Positions 8,504-16,108 of a stretch of DNA of 64,000 nucleotides are shown in pieces (within the stretch, counting starts at the first letter, position 1; every line of letters starts with the position of its first letter). Source of the stretch: Paraburkholderia dioscoreae (lineage in GTDB: Bacteria; Pseudomonadota; Gammaproteobacteria; Burkholderiales; Burkholderiaceae). The stretch lies in contig NZ_LR699554.1 in the NCBI RefSeq assembly GCF_902459535.1, forward strand, positions 682,001-746,000, written 5' to 3'. Under the pieces are notes generated by a model. That model was not told where the DNA came from. It worked only from the letters and a program-made list of their open reading frames with translations, and did no database searches. The translations under genes and the position numbers were made by a program.

Positions 8504-9868
8504 ATGAGTGCGGCACGGACACTGCATCTGAATACCAACATCACCGGCACGGGACGCCACCCGGCCGGCTGGCGGACGCTCGACAATCCGAAGTCGATCA
8601 TCGACCTCGGGTTCTTCACCACCATCGCGCAGATCGCCGAGCGCGGCAAGCTCGACGCGGTGTTTCTCTCCGACGCGGTGGCGCTGCGCGGGCACGCACA
8701 GGGGCCGGCGCAGTCGCTTGAACCGACGGTTCTGCTTACCGCGCTTGCCGGCGTGACGCAACATGTCGGGCTGATCGGCACCGCGTCGACCACCTTCAAC
8801 GACCCGTTCAATCTTGCGCGCCGCTTCGCCTCGGTGGATCACCTGAGCGCCGGGCGGGTTGCCTGGAACGCCGTGACGACTTACGACCCGGAAGCGGCCG
8901 CCAATTTCAGCATTGCAGAGTCGCCTGACAAGCAGGCGCGTTACGCGCGCGCCGAGGAGTTCGTCGAAGTCGTGCTGAAGCTGTGGGATAGCTGGGAAGA
9001 CGATGCGCTGATCGCCGATCGCGCAAGCGGCCGCTATGCCAACCCGGCGCGCGTGCATGCCATCGCGCATGCCGGCCGTCACTTCCAGGTGCGCGGGCCG
9101 CTGAACCTGCCACGCAGTCCACAAGGACGGCCGGTGCTGGTGCAGGCGGGCGGCTCGGAGGCGGGCGTTGCGCTGGCCGCGCGCCATGCGGATGCGGTGT
9201 TCACGGCGCAGACCACGTTCGAAGGCGCACAGGATTTCTATCGGGACATCAAGGCGCGTGCCGTCGCGCATGGACGCCACGCCGATCATCTGCTGGTGCT
9301 GCCGGGCCTTTACCCGGTGATCGGCGGCACCCTTGACGAGGCGCGCCGGCGTAAAGCCGAAATGGATGCGCTTCTCGACCGCGGCGCCGAGCTCGCCAAA
9401 TTCGCCGGTGCTCTCGGTATCGACGCCGCCGATCTGCAACTGGATGCGCCCTTGCCTTATGACCTGATCGACAAGGGCGATCGCGCCGACGTGTCGCGCG
9501 GATTCATCCGCTCCACGGTGCTGCTGGCCCGAAGCGAGAACCTGACGGTTCGCGATCTGCTCGACCGCAATCCCGGCGCACACCGGATGATCGTGGGCAC
9601 ACCGGAGACCATTGCGGACGACATCGAACGCTGGTTCGCCGGTCGCGCCGCGGACGGCTTCAACCTCAACGCCGACGTATTCCCTTCAGGGCTCGCGGAC
9701 TTCGTCGATCACGTCGTGCCGCTGTTGCAGCGCAAAGGCATTTTCCGCCGCGAGTACGAGGGCACGACGTTACGCGACCACTATGGTCTCGCGCGACCGT
9801 CCAGCCGCTATGCCGATGCCGCGACGAGCGCTGTCGCGAATGCGGACGCGTTCGGTACGGTCTCCTGA
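8504..9868 (+). CDS. FMN-dependent monooxygenase, NtaA/SnaA/DszA (DmoA) family
   Basis: This is a 454-residue LLM-class enzyme of the NtaA/DszA branch. Diagnostic segments are RHPAGWRT near residue 18, LDAVFLSDA, DHLSAGRVAWNAVTTY, QGRPVLVQAGGSEAG and the C-terminal LRDHYGL. Family members (nitrilotriacetate monooxygenase, DszA sulfone monooxygenase, dimethyl-sulfide monooxygenase) use FMNH2 from a separate reductase. The ATG at 8504 is preferred over 8486 because GGAGCAGG lies 4-11 bases before it. It follows the rhodanese gene by 39 bases and precedes the sulfonate-type importer, so a C-S cleaving role is likely but unproven. Confidence 0.88.
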   Translation: MSAARTLHLNTNITGTGRHPAGWRTLDNPKSIIDLGFFTTIAQIAERGKLDAVFLSDAVALRGHAQGPAQSLEPTVLLTALAGVTQHVGLIGTASTTFNDPFNLARRFASVDHLSAGRVAWNAVTTYDPEAAANFSIAESPDKQARYARAEEFVEVVLKLWDSWEDDALIADRASGRYANPARVHAIAHAGRHFQVRGPLNLPRSPQGRPVLVQAGGSEAGVALAARHADAVFTAQTTFEGAQDFYRDIKARAVAHGRHADHLLVLPGLYPVIGGTLDEARRRKAEMDALLDRGAELAKFAGALGIDAADLQLDAPLPYDLIDKGDRADVSRGFIRSTVLLARSENLTVRDLLDRNPGAHRMIVGTPETIADDIERWFAGRAADGFNLNADVFPSGLADFVDHVVPLLQRKGIFRREYEGTTLRDHYGLARPSSRYADAATSAVANADAFGTVS

Positions 9869-9931
9869 GTAGTAGTTCGTTCATTCCGAACATGTAGTCA
9901 GTTTCATTTTTCAGGACGTTTCAGGACGTAT

Positions 9932-10759
9932 ATGTCTACGAGAGAATCCACTTTTACGGCGACTCCCGCACCGGCTCCAGTCGCGACAACCTCGCGGCTT
10001 GCGACGCTGCGCGAGCCGCTGTTGCGGGCCGCGGTCCCGGTGCTGTTGGTCGCGCTCTGGCAGTTGGCCTCGACACTCGGTGTGGTCAGCGAGTTCGTGC
10101 TGCCGGCGCCGGCATCGGTGCTGACGGCCTATCGGGAGTTGTGGCAGTCCGGCGATCTGCAGGATGCGCTGAAGATATCGCTTGCGCGCGCGGCATTGGG
10201 GCTGCTGATCGGCGGCGGCGCGGGTTTGCTGTTGGGCGTGGCGGCGGGTCTCAGCAAGTCCGCTGAACGCGGTTTCGACACGGTGCTGCAGATGCTGCGG
10301 ACCATACCGTTCATTGCGCTGGTGCCGATCTTCGTCGTCTGGTTCGGAATCGGCGAACTGTCCAAAGTCGCGTTGATCGTCGGCGCGGCGATTTCTCCCA
10401 TGTATCTCAGCACGTACCACGCCATACGCGGTATCGACCCGAAGCTGCTGGAACTCGGCCGCACGTTCCGCCTGACGCGCGGGCATCAGATACGTCTCAT
10501 CATTCTGCCGACCGCGCTGCCCGGCATCCTCGTCGGCGTTCGCTATTCCGCAGCCATCTCGCTGCTCGCGCTCGTGGCGGCGGAGCAGATCAATGCAAGC
10601 GCCGGCATCGGCTTCATTCTGAACAACGCCAACCAGTTCCAGCGCACCGATATCATCATCGCCGGCATTCTCGTCTATGCGGCGCTCGGCATTGCGGTGG
10701 ACGCGCTGCTGCGTTTCATCGAACGCAAGGCCCTCGTCTGGAGAGGTGCGCATGTCTGA
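9932..10759 (+). CDS. ABC transporter permease, SsuC/TauC type
   Basis: This is a 275-residue inner-membrane permease with about six membrane segments and the cytoplasmic coupling motif ELGRTFRLTRGHQIRLIILP near residues 170-190. That motif is typical of nitrate/sulfonate/taurine importers. Its stop overlaps the start of the ATPase gene (ATGTCTGA), and a binding protein follows, giving a full permease-ATPase-binding protein set. The sulfonate or related organosulfur substrate is inferred from the neighbouring monooxygenases and rhodaneses. Confidence 0.92.
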   Translation: MSTRESTFTATPAPAPVATTSRLATLREPLLRAAVPVLLVALWQLASTLGVVSEFVLPAPASVLTAYRELWQSGDLQDALKISLARAALGLLIGGGAGLLLGVAAGLSKSAERGFDTVLQMLRTIPFIALVPIFVVWFGIGELSKVALIVGAAISPMYLSTYHAIRGIDPKLLELGRTFRLTRGHQIRLIILPTALPGILVGVRYSAAISLLALVAAEQINASAGIGFILNNANQFQRTDIIIAGILVYAALGIAVDALLRFIERKALVWRGAHV

Positions 10760-11489
10760 GCTCGCCTATCAGCCTGATTACGACGCAGCGCCGGTTGTCG
10801 CAAGACTGTCCGGCGCCAGGAAACGCTACGGCGAAAACACGGTGCTCGACAACGTGGACTTCACGGTCCGCAAGGGCGAGTGTGTCGCGCTGGTCGGCCC
10901 GTCGGGTACGGGCAAAACCACGCTGTTGCGGTTGCTGGCCGGCCTCGAATCGGTTTCGGGCGGCAGGACCGAGGTGACGCAGAACACCTCCGTCGTCTTC
11001 CAGGAGCCGCGGCTGATACAGGCGCTGCGCGTGTGGAAGAACGTGCTGCTGGACGACGCGCATAAGCCTGATGCAAAAGCGCGCGCCCGTGTCGCGCTGC
11101 AAGACGTCGGGCTCGAAGACAAGCTGGAGAGCTGGCCCGTCAGCCTCTCGGGCGGACAGGCGCAGCGTGTTGCCGTGGCTCGGGCGCTCTATCGCAGCCC
11201 GGAACTCATGCTGCTGGACGAGCCTTTCAGCGCGCTGGACGCGTTTACCCGCCGCAGCATGCAGAGCCTGGTCCTGAAGCTGTGGGCCAAGTACCGGTTC
11301 GGCCTCGTCATCGTGACGCACGACCTGGACGAGGCGCTGATTCTTGCCGACCGCATCGTGATTCTCTCCAAAGGCAGGATCTGCCACGAAACGCGAGTCG
11401 ATATGCCGCGCGAACGCGACGTGACCTCGCCGGAATTCAACGCACTCAAGCGCGACTTGCTCAAACAGTTTTCGCTCAGTCTGTCCTGA
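10752..11489 (+). CDS. ABC transporter ATP-binding protein, SsuB/TauB type
   Basis: This is a 245-residue ATPase. Walker A is GPSGTGKTT (about residues 49-57), followed by Q-loop VVFQEPRL, signature LSGGQAQRVAVARAL, Walker B LMLLDEPFSALD and switch VIVTHDLDEA. The size and the 'DEPFSALDAFTR' sequence match the nitrate/sulfonate/taurine ATPase subfamily. I took the ATG at 10752, which overlaps the permease stop by 8 bases. It energises the importer formed with the flanking permease and binding protein. Confidence 0.93.
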   Translation: MSELAYQPDYDAAPVVARLSGARKRYGENTVLDNVDFTVRKGECVALVGPSGTGKTTLLRLLAGLESVSGGRTEVTQNTSVVFQEPRLIQALRVWKNVLLDDAHKPDAKARARVALQDVGLEDKLESWPVSLSGGQAQRVAVARALYRSPELMLLDEPFSALDAFTRRSMQSLVLKLWAKYRFGLVIVTHDLDEALILADRIVILSKGRICHETRVDMPRERDVTSPEFNALKRDLLKQFSLSLS

Positions 11490-11519
11490 AGTTTTCTCAA
11501 TCGTTAAGTCAAGGTATTT

Positions 11520-12566
11520 ATGTCGCTGAAGAAATCATTATTCGCTGGCATGGCTGTCCTTCTTGCCGCCGCCACGCTGACCGTGTCCGGTACGGCCGCA
11601 GCCCAGCCCACGCCCGACCTGAAGGGCACGAAGCTCGTCATTGCATATCAGGATCCGGCCTTTCCCGCGTTGATCCGCAAATCGGGCGTGGTCAACGGGA
11701 CGCCTTACCAGATCGAATGGGTGCTGCTGACAGGGCCGGCCGCCAACCTGTCGGCGCTGTACGCCAACCGGATCGATCTGGGCCATATGGGCGATACGTC
11801 GCTCACGATCGAACAGGCCAACGCGCGCACGGAATGGACGAAAGAGTCGACACCGCTGCGTATTGTCGCGGGCTGGCGCAATTTCTATTCGAAGGACTAT
11901 CCGCCGGTCGTCACGGCAGTGCGGACAAGTGCCGGGATCAATACCGTGCAGGAGATCAAAGGACACAAGGTCGGCTATAACTACGGCGGCTACAACCATT
12001 CGCAATACCTGGCCACGCTGGTTAAAGCCGGGTTGACCGAGAAAGACATTCAGCCCATCAAGTTCGCCGACGGCGCGACTTCGGCCGCCGGCTTCAACGC
12101 CGGCGAGGTGGACGTGTACGCGGGCGCCCTCGGCCCGATATTGCCCACGATCAAGTCGGGCGCCGGCCGTATCCTGCTGTTAGACCGCGACACCCAGATT
12201 CCGGCGCTGAACGTATGGACGACGACGTCCACGGTGTTGAAAGACCCGACCAAGGTCGCCGCGCTGCGGGATTACTTCTCGCGACTGTCGGGCTACTGGC
12301 AATGGCATGACACGCATAAGGACGAGGTGATCGGCGTTCTCAAGGACACGCTCAAGGTGTCCGACGAACGGGCCGCGTTCGAGTATGAAGTTCGCAGCGG
12401 CAGTTTCGTCAAATTCGATTCCGGGCTGATCGGCCAGGAACAGAAAATCGCCGACATTCTGTACGACGGGCACGCGATCCGGAAGAAGGTGGACGTGGCT
12501 GTCGAATACGATCCGCAATTCAATGCGGTGCAAAAAGCCGTCTGGCCGATCAAGGTCAAAAACTGA
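11520..12566 (+). CDS. ABC transporter substrate-binding protein, aliphatic sulfonate type
   Basis: This is a 348-residue secreted protein. A positively charged start (MSLKKSLF) and hydrophobic core end in SGTAAAQP, a signal-peptidase I site near residue 29. The mature part has the SsuA/TauA-type binding fold: TKLVIAYQDPAF, an ALYANRIDLGHMGD turn that positions ligand, and a hinge segment EIKGHKVGYNYGG. It supplies the preceding permease/ATPase pair. Ligand is unknown; binding-protein position and neighbours favour an organosulfonate or similar anion. Confidence 0.9.
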   Translation: MSLKKSLFAGMAVLLAAATLTVSGTAAAQPTPDLKGTKLVIAYQDPAFPALIRKSGVVNGTPYQIEWVLLTGPAANLSALYANRIDLGHMGDTSLTIEQANARTEWTKESTPLRIVAGWRNFYSKDYPPVVTAVRTSAGINTVQEIKGHKVGYNYGGYNHSQYLATLVKAGLTEKDIQPIKFADGATSAAGFNAGEVDVYAGALGPILPTIKSGAGRILLLDRDTQIPALNVWTTTSTVLKDPTKVAALRDYFSRLSGYWQWHDTHKDEVIGVLKDTLKVSDERAAFEYEVRSGSFVKFDSGLIGQEQKIADILYDGHAIRKKVDVAVEYDPQFNAVQKAVWPIKVKN

Positions 12567-12638
12567 TCGCGGTATCGCGCTGTCGGCGAACACAACGTGA
12601 ACGGGCGGCTCCCGCCCCTCCGCTATGGATGTCAGAAA

Positions 12639-14246
12639 ATGCCAAAGGGAATCGACGCGGCCACGCTGAAGCACTGGCTGGACGACGGCAGCGAAATCGC
12701 ACTGTTCGACGTGCGCGAGCACGGGCAATACGGCGAGGGTCACCCGTTCTACGCGGTGCCGCTGCCGTATAGCGTGCTGGAGCGCGACGTCGGACGTCTC
12801 GCACCGAACCGGCGCGTGCGGGTGGTTGTGTACGACGGCGGTGACGGCGACGATGGCCCCGCCGCGCGGTCTGCTGCACGGCTGGAGACGCTGGGTTATG
12901 CCTCGGTTCACGTGCTCGAAGGCGGCACGCGTGCGTGGCAAGATGCGGGCTTCGTCTTGTTCAAGGGTGTGAACGTGCCCTCCAAGGCGTTCGGCGAACT
13001 GGTCGAGCAGGTCGCGCACACGCCCCACATATCGGCGCAGACGCTGTTGCAGTGGCAGCAGTCAGATACACCGCCTGTGGTGCTCGATGGGCGCCCGCCG
13101 GGCGAGTACCGCACGATGAACATTCCCGGCGCGTCGTGTTGCCCGAACGGCGAACTTGCCTACCGCATCGACGCGTTCGTGCCGGATGCGCAGACGCCGA
13201 TCGTCATCAACTGTGCAGGGCGGACGCGCAGCATCATCGGCGCGCAGACGCTTCTTAATCTCGGCATTCGCAACCCGGTGTACGCGCTCGAAAACGGAAC
13301 GCAGGGCTGGTTCCTTGCGGATCTGCCGCTCGAACGAGGCCAGCAGCGCGGCTATCCGGCCGACCTGCGGCCGCAACCGGCGCGCGTCGCTGCCGCGCGT
13401 GCGGTGGCGGAGCGCGCGGGCGTGGAATGGGTTCATGCGGATACCGTTCGCGACTGGGCGAAGGCGGACGGTCGCACGCTGTATCTGTGCGATGTCCGGA
13501 CGCCGGAAGAGTTCGCGGCGAACACTTTGCCCGGCGCGCAGCATGCGCCGGGTGGCCAGCTACAGCAGGCGACCGATCAATACATCGGTGTGCGCAACGC
13601 ACGCATCGTGCTGTTCGACGACGACGGCATTCGCGCGCCAGTCACCGCCAGCTGGTTGCGTCAGTTGGGACACGAAGCGTGGGTGCTGGAAGGCGGACTG
13701 CATAGCGGACTCGCGCTGGCCGACACGCGGATCCCCGAACCCGCCGCGCTTCCCTTGGTCGATGGGGATACTCTCGCGCAGCGCCTTGCGGCAGGCGGTC
13801 AGTCGGTCGTCGATCTGCGTACGAGCGCGGCGTGGCTGGCCGCGCATATTCCCGGTAGCGTCTGGTCGATTCGCCCGCGTCTTGCGGCCACGCTCGCGCA
13901 ATGCGAGCAGGCCGTGACGTTCGTAGTGGACGATCCGCGTATCGCCGCTTGGGCCGTGAGTGATCTCCCCGGTGGTGAAGGGCACACGTTTAGCGTGCTC
14001 GATGGTGGCTTCGCCGCCTGGCCGGCGGGTGGCTGGCGTGTGGAAACGGATGCGGACGCGGTTGCGGATGTATTGCCGCCGTCCGCGCGTATCGACTATC
14101 TGTTCTTCACTCACGACCGGCACGCGGGCAACAAGGCGGCGTCCCGCGAATATCTTTCTTGGGAGCTGGGCTTGCTCGGGCAACTCGATGAGCTTGAGCG
14201 TAGCGCGTTCCGTCCATTGACTCGGGTGGTTGCCGCGCCGGAATAA
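12639..14246 (+). CDS. Four-domain rhodanese-like protein (paralogue 2)
   Basis: This 535-residue protein shares architecture with the rhodanese at 6800: four rhodanese-like domains and the tail EYLSWELGLLGQLD. Shared blocks include NVP-KAFGE and NCAGRTRSI-GAQ. Domain 2 again has the only loop cysteine (INCAGRTRS). Loops of domains 1, 3 and 4 read YDGGDGDD, FDDDGIRA and VVDDPRIA. The ATG at 12639 is preferred; an in-frame GTG at 12597 would add 14 residues across a GC hairpin (12603-12617). It ends the sulfur block 72 bases after the binding-protein gene. Confidence 0.88.
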   Translation: MPKGIDAATLKHWLDDGSEIALFDVREHGQYGEGHPFYAVPLPYSVLERDVGRLAPNRRVRVVVYDGGDGDDGPAARSAARLETLGYASVHVLEGGTRAWQDAGFVLFKGVNVPSKAFGELVEQVAHTPHISAQTLLQWQQSDTPPVVLDGRPPGEYRTMNIPGASCCPNGELAYRIDAFVPDAQTPIVINCAGRTRSIIGAQTLLNLGIRNPVYALENGTQGWFLADLPLERGQQRGYPADLRPQPARVAAARAVAERAGVEWVHADTVRDWAKADGRTLYLCDVRTPEEFAANTLPGAQHAPGGQLQQATDQYIGVRNARIVLFDDDGIRAPVTASWLRQLGHEAWVLEGGLHSGLALADTRIPEPAALPLVDGDTLAQRLAAGGQSVVDLRTSAAWLAAHIPGSVWSIRPRLAATLAQCEQAVTFVVDDPRIAAWAVSDLPGGEGHTFSVLDGGFAAWPAGGWRVETDADAVADVLPPSARIDYLFFTHDRHAGNKAASREYLSWELGLLGQLDELERSAFRPLTRVVAAPE

Positions 14247-14388
14247 CGTGGGCTGCGATGGAGTATGAAACTCATGATGCGGGCGTGATCGAGCTTCGTG
14301 AACTCGGCGGCGAGTCTGACGAGAAGGTGGATGCATAGGAATGCATGGGATTGTATAGATGTGCTTTCAGAGGCTTATCACACATTTT

Positions 14389-14417
14389 TTCAATCATCCG
14401 CGAGGCGCAGCTATAAT
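14389..14417 (+). promoter_or_regulatory. Candidate sigma70 promoter upstream of the structured leader
   Basis: A perfect TATAAT (14412-14417) is preceded after 17 bases by TTCAAT, a partial -35 match. It points toward the structured RNA beginning near 14489. It lies in 142 bases of otherwise featureless sequence after the rhodanese stop. Confidence 0.4.
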
Positions 14418-14488
14418 TTCGCCCTTAGCCTGTCTGACTGATCCTCCCAAAAAAATGATGGGTTAGATTGTGTCTGCCGTTAGACAAA

Positions 14489-14628
14489 ACGGCGCGGGTT
14501 TGACAGCCTGCTGAGTGAAACCGCACTACCTGCGAAAGTGGGTAGTGCCCAGCCATGCGCGTTCCAATGGGCGGGTCGTGGTGAGGGAGCCGCAAGGCTC
14601 GCCGGTTATGGTTTTACTCCCGGTCTGT
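14489..14628 (+). ncRNA. Structured leader RNA resembling phage-type C4 antisense RNA
   Basis: The stretch contains an 8-bp perfect hairpin (GCACTACC 14523-14530 with GGTAGTGC 14541-14548). A second hairpin closed by a GCAA tetraloop (GAGCC 14587-14591 with GGCTC 14596-14600) follows, linked by a GGGCGGGTCGTGGTGAGG segment. This arrangement, just before a small accessory gene, resembles C4-type RNAs of P1/P4-like phages and their relatives in proteobacterial genomes. It once continued toward the gene at 16109 but is now cut by the insertion sequence at 14634. The family assignment is from memory of the motif, not a covariance search. Confidence 0.35.
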
Positions 14629-14633
14629 CATAC

Positions 14634-14645
14634 ATGGACGCCCCC
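14634..14645 (+). repeat. Left inverted repeat of the IS1111-type element
   Basis: ATGGACGCCCCC here is the exact reverse complement of 16018-16029. The flanking sequence outside (TGTCATAC) does not match the other flank, so the repeat marks the element boundary. Confidence 0.8.
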
Positions 14646-14918
14646 AGTTTGCACAGCCGTCATTCGGTGATCGTTAGCAGATGAAGGATTGCAGCCATAC
14701 ATCCGGACTTGTGAGGACTTGCCTCTGTCCCTGATGGAATGTGCAGATCGGTTTCTCGTTAACCCATCGCGCTCGAAGCGCGTGGCAGACCACAGAATTT
14801 TCCCGATCCCGGTCTCACCTGTTTTGCCATCACGTCATGATTGCCCGCGCAATCGCTGGAAGCTACCACCTATTCATTAGTTAGTTATCCTGTATCATCT
14901 AATATCCGTGTCCATGTG
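14646..14918 (-). ncRNA. Candidate guide (seeker/bridge) RNA region of the IS element
   Basis: This is the 273-base non-coding end downstream of the transposase gene, where IS1111-group elements encode the RNA that directs target choice. It holds a 6-bp hairpin (CGCGCT 14768-14773 with AGCGCG 14777-14782). The octamer CCCGGTCT at 14808-14815 is repeated in the left flank at 14619-14626, 8 bases outside the element, as a guide segment would require. The exact RNA ends are not determined. A 63-codon open frame here (14689-14880) has no ribosome site and I do not call it. Confidence 0.45.
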
Positions 14919-15956
14919 TCAGACGACCGGTGCTGCGCGCCCATAGTCGGAGCAGAACTCCCGGTGATGTGCGAGTAAGGCCCAGGCGATGCGCGCATTG
15001 CGGTTGGCAAGTGCCACGGTTGCGATGTTCGTATGTCGCCGTGCAAGCAGACGACCTAGCCAGCTTGTGGAGGTGCCGTCTTTTTGGCGTACGGCGCTGA
15101 TCACAGCCCGTGCACCGTGGACAAGCAGGCAGCGCAGATAAGCGTCCCCACGTTTGCCGATGCCGAGCAGCACCTGTTTGCCGCCACTTGAGTGCTGGCG
15201 CGGCACCAGACCGATCCATGCCGCTAGTTGCCGGCCGCTTGCAAAGCATCGCGCGTCGCCCACTGATGCGACCAGCGCAGTAGCGGTGATGGGTCCGACG
15301 CCGGGAATCTGCGCAAGTCTGCGGCTTGCTTCGTTCTCCCGATGCCAGGTCTTTATTTGCGCTTCGAGCAGTTGCACCTGGTGGTCCAACTCCCGCAGAT
15401 AGTCGAGCTGACGCATGACCAGTTGCCGGAATACGCCCGGCAGTTCGTTACTGGCGTCTTCCAGAAGATCAGGGACATCCTGATGTAGATGATGAATACC
15501 TTGCGGCACAACCAGACCGTATTCTGCGAGCAGACTGCGGATCTGGTTGGCGTGGGCGGTACGCGCGGTAACAAATCCTTGCCGGACCCGGTGCAGTGCC
15601 AGTATCGCCTGCTGCTCGACGCTTTTGACGGGTACGAACCGCATGTTCGGTCGCGAGACGGCTTCACAGATTGCCTCTGCATCCGCGGCATCATTCTTGT
15701 TGCTCTTCACGTAAGGTTTGACGAACTGTGGCGCAATGAGCTTCACCGTATGCCCATACGCCTGCAGCTTTCTCGCCCAGAAGTGTGCACCGCAACAGGC
15801 TTCCATGCCGACAAGGCAGGGTTCCAGCGTGGCGAAGAATGGCAGCACCTGAATGCGTTTTAGCTGCTTCCTTAAGACGGGGACGCCGCGCGGGTCGACG
15901 CCGTGGACCTGAAAAACGTTCTTGGCAAGGTCAAGGCCAATGGTCGCGATCTTCAT
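14919..15956 (-). CDS. IS110-family transposase
   Basis: This is a 345-residue DEDD transposase. The RuvC-like N-terminal half begins MKIATIGLDLAKNVFQVHG with the first catalytic Asp at residue 9, followed by GMEACCGAHFW (Glu) and KNDAADAEAI (two Asp). The C-terminal Tnp_20 half has the helix-hairpin-helix IPGVGPITATALVA and HSSGGKQVLLG with the candidate catalytic serine. The start is the ATG at 15956 with GGAG a few bases upstream; a longer frame to 16058 would run through the right inverted repeat. The gene looks intact, so the element may be active. Confidence 0.93.
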   Translation of the reverse strand: MKIATIGLDLAKNVFQVHGVDPRGVPVLRKQLKRIQVLPFFATLEPCLVGMEACCGAHFWARKLQAYGHTVKLIAPQFVKPYVKSNKNDAADAEAICEAVSRPNMRFVPVKSVEQQAILALHRVRQGFVTARTAHANQIRSLLAEYGLVVPQGIHHLHQDVPDLLEDASNELPGVFRQLVMRQLDYLRELDHQVQLLEAQIKTWHRENEASRRLAQIPGVGPITATALVASVGDARCFASGRQLAAWIGLVPRQHSSGGKQVLLGIGKRGDAYLRCLLVHGARAVISAVRQKDGTSTSWLGRLLARRHTNIATVALANRNARIAWALLAHHREFCSDYGRAAPVV

Positions 15957-16017
15957 GATGCTCTCCTTCGCGCTAACGTTTGAGACCCTTACTTTGGCAT
16001 ATCCGTACCGCAGGAGA

Positions 16018-16029
16018 GGGGGCGTCCAT
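16018..16029 (-). repeat. Right inverted repeat of the IS1111-type element
   Basis: GGGGGCGTCCAT, the exact complement of 14634-14645, lies about 62 bases upstream of the transposase start. Confidence 0.8.
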
Positions 16030-16108
16030 TCCATTAACCTTGCCACGTGCCCGCTCACCCCTGTTGGTGGTGACGGGTTTCCAGAAGAGACAATCAGGAA
16101 TCCGCATC

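Larger units (their letters stand above)
14634..16029 (-). mobile_element. IS110-family insertion sequence, IS1111 group
   Basis: The element is about 1.4 kb. It carries one DEDD transposase gene on the minus strand and is bounded by a 12-base inverted repeat, ATGGACGCCCCC at 14634-14645 and its complement at 16018-16029. The gene has about 60 non-coding bases on its upstream side and about 270 on its downstream side. A long downstream non-coding end plus inverted repeats is the IS1111-group layout. No target-site duplication is visible, as expected for this family. The true ends may lie a few bases outside the repeats. It separates the leader RNA at 14489-14628 from the gene at 16109. Confidence 0.85.

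Noticed and set aside
14689..14880. 63-codon open frame in the non-coding end of the IS element
   Set aside because: No ribosome site, composition unlike nearby genes, and the region is where the IS1111-type guide RNA is expected.
14247..14880. Possible integrase or tRNA attachment site for the accessory region
   Set aside because: No integrase gene, tRNA or direct-repeat pair could be found at either end; insertion mechanism of the AT-rich module remains unknown.
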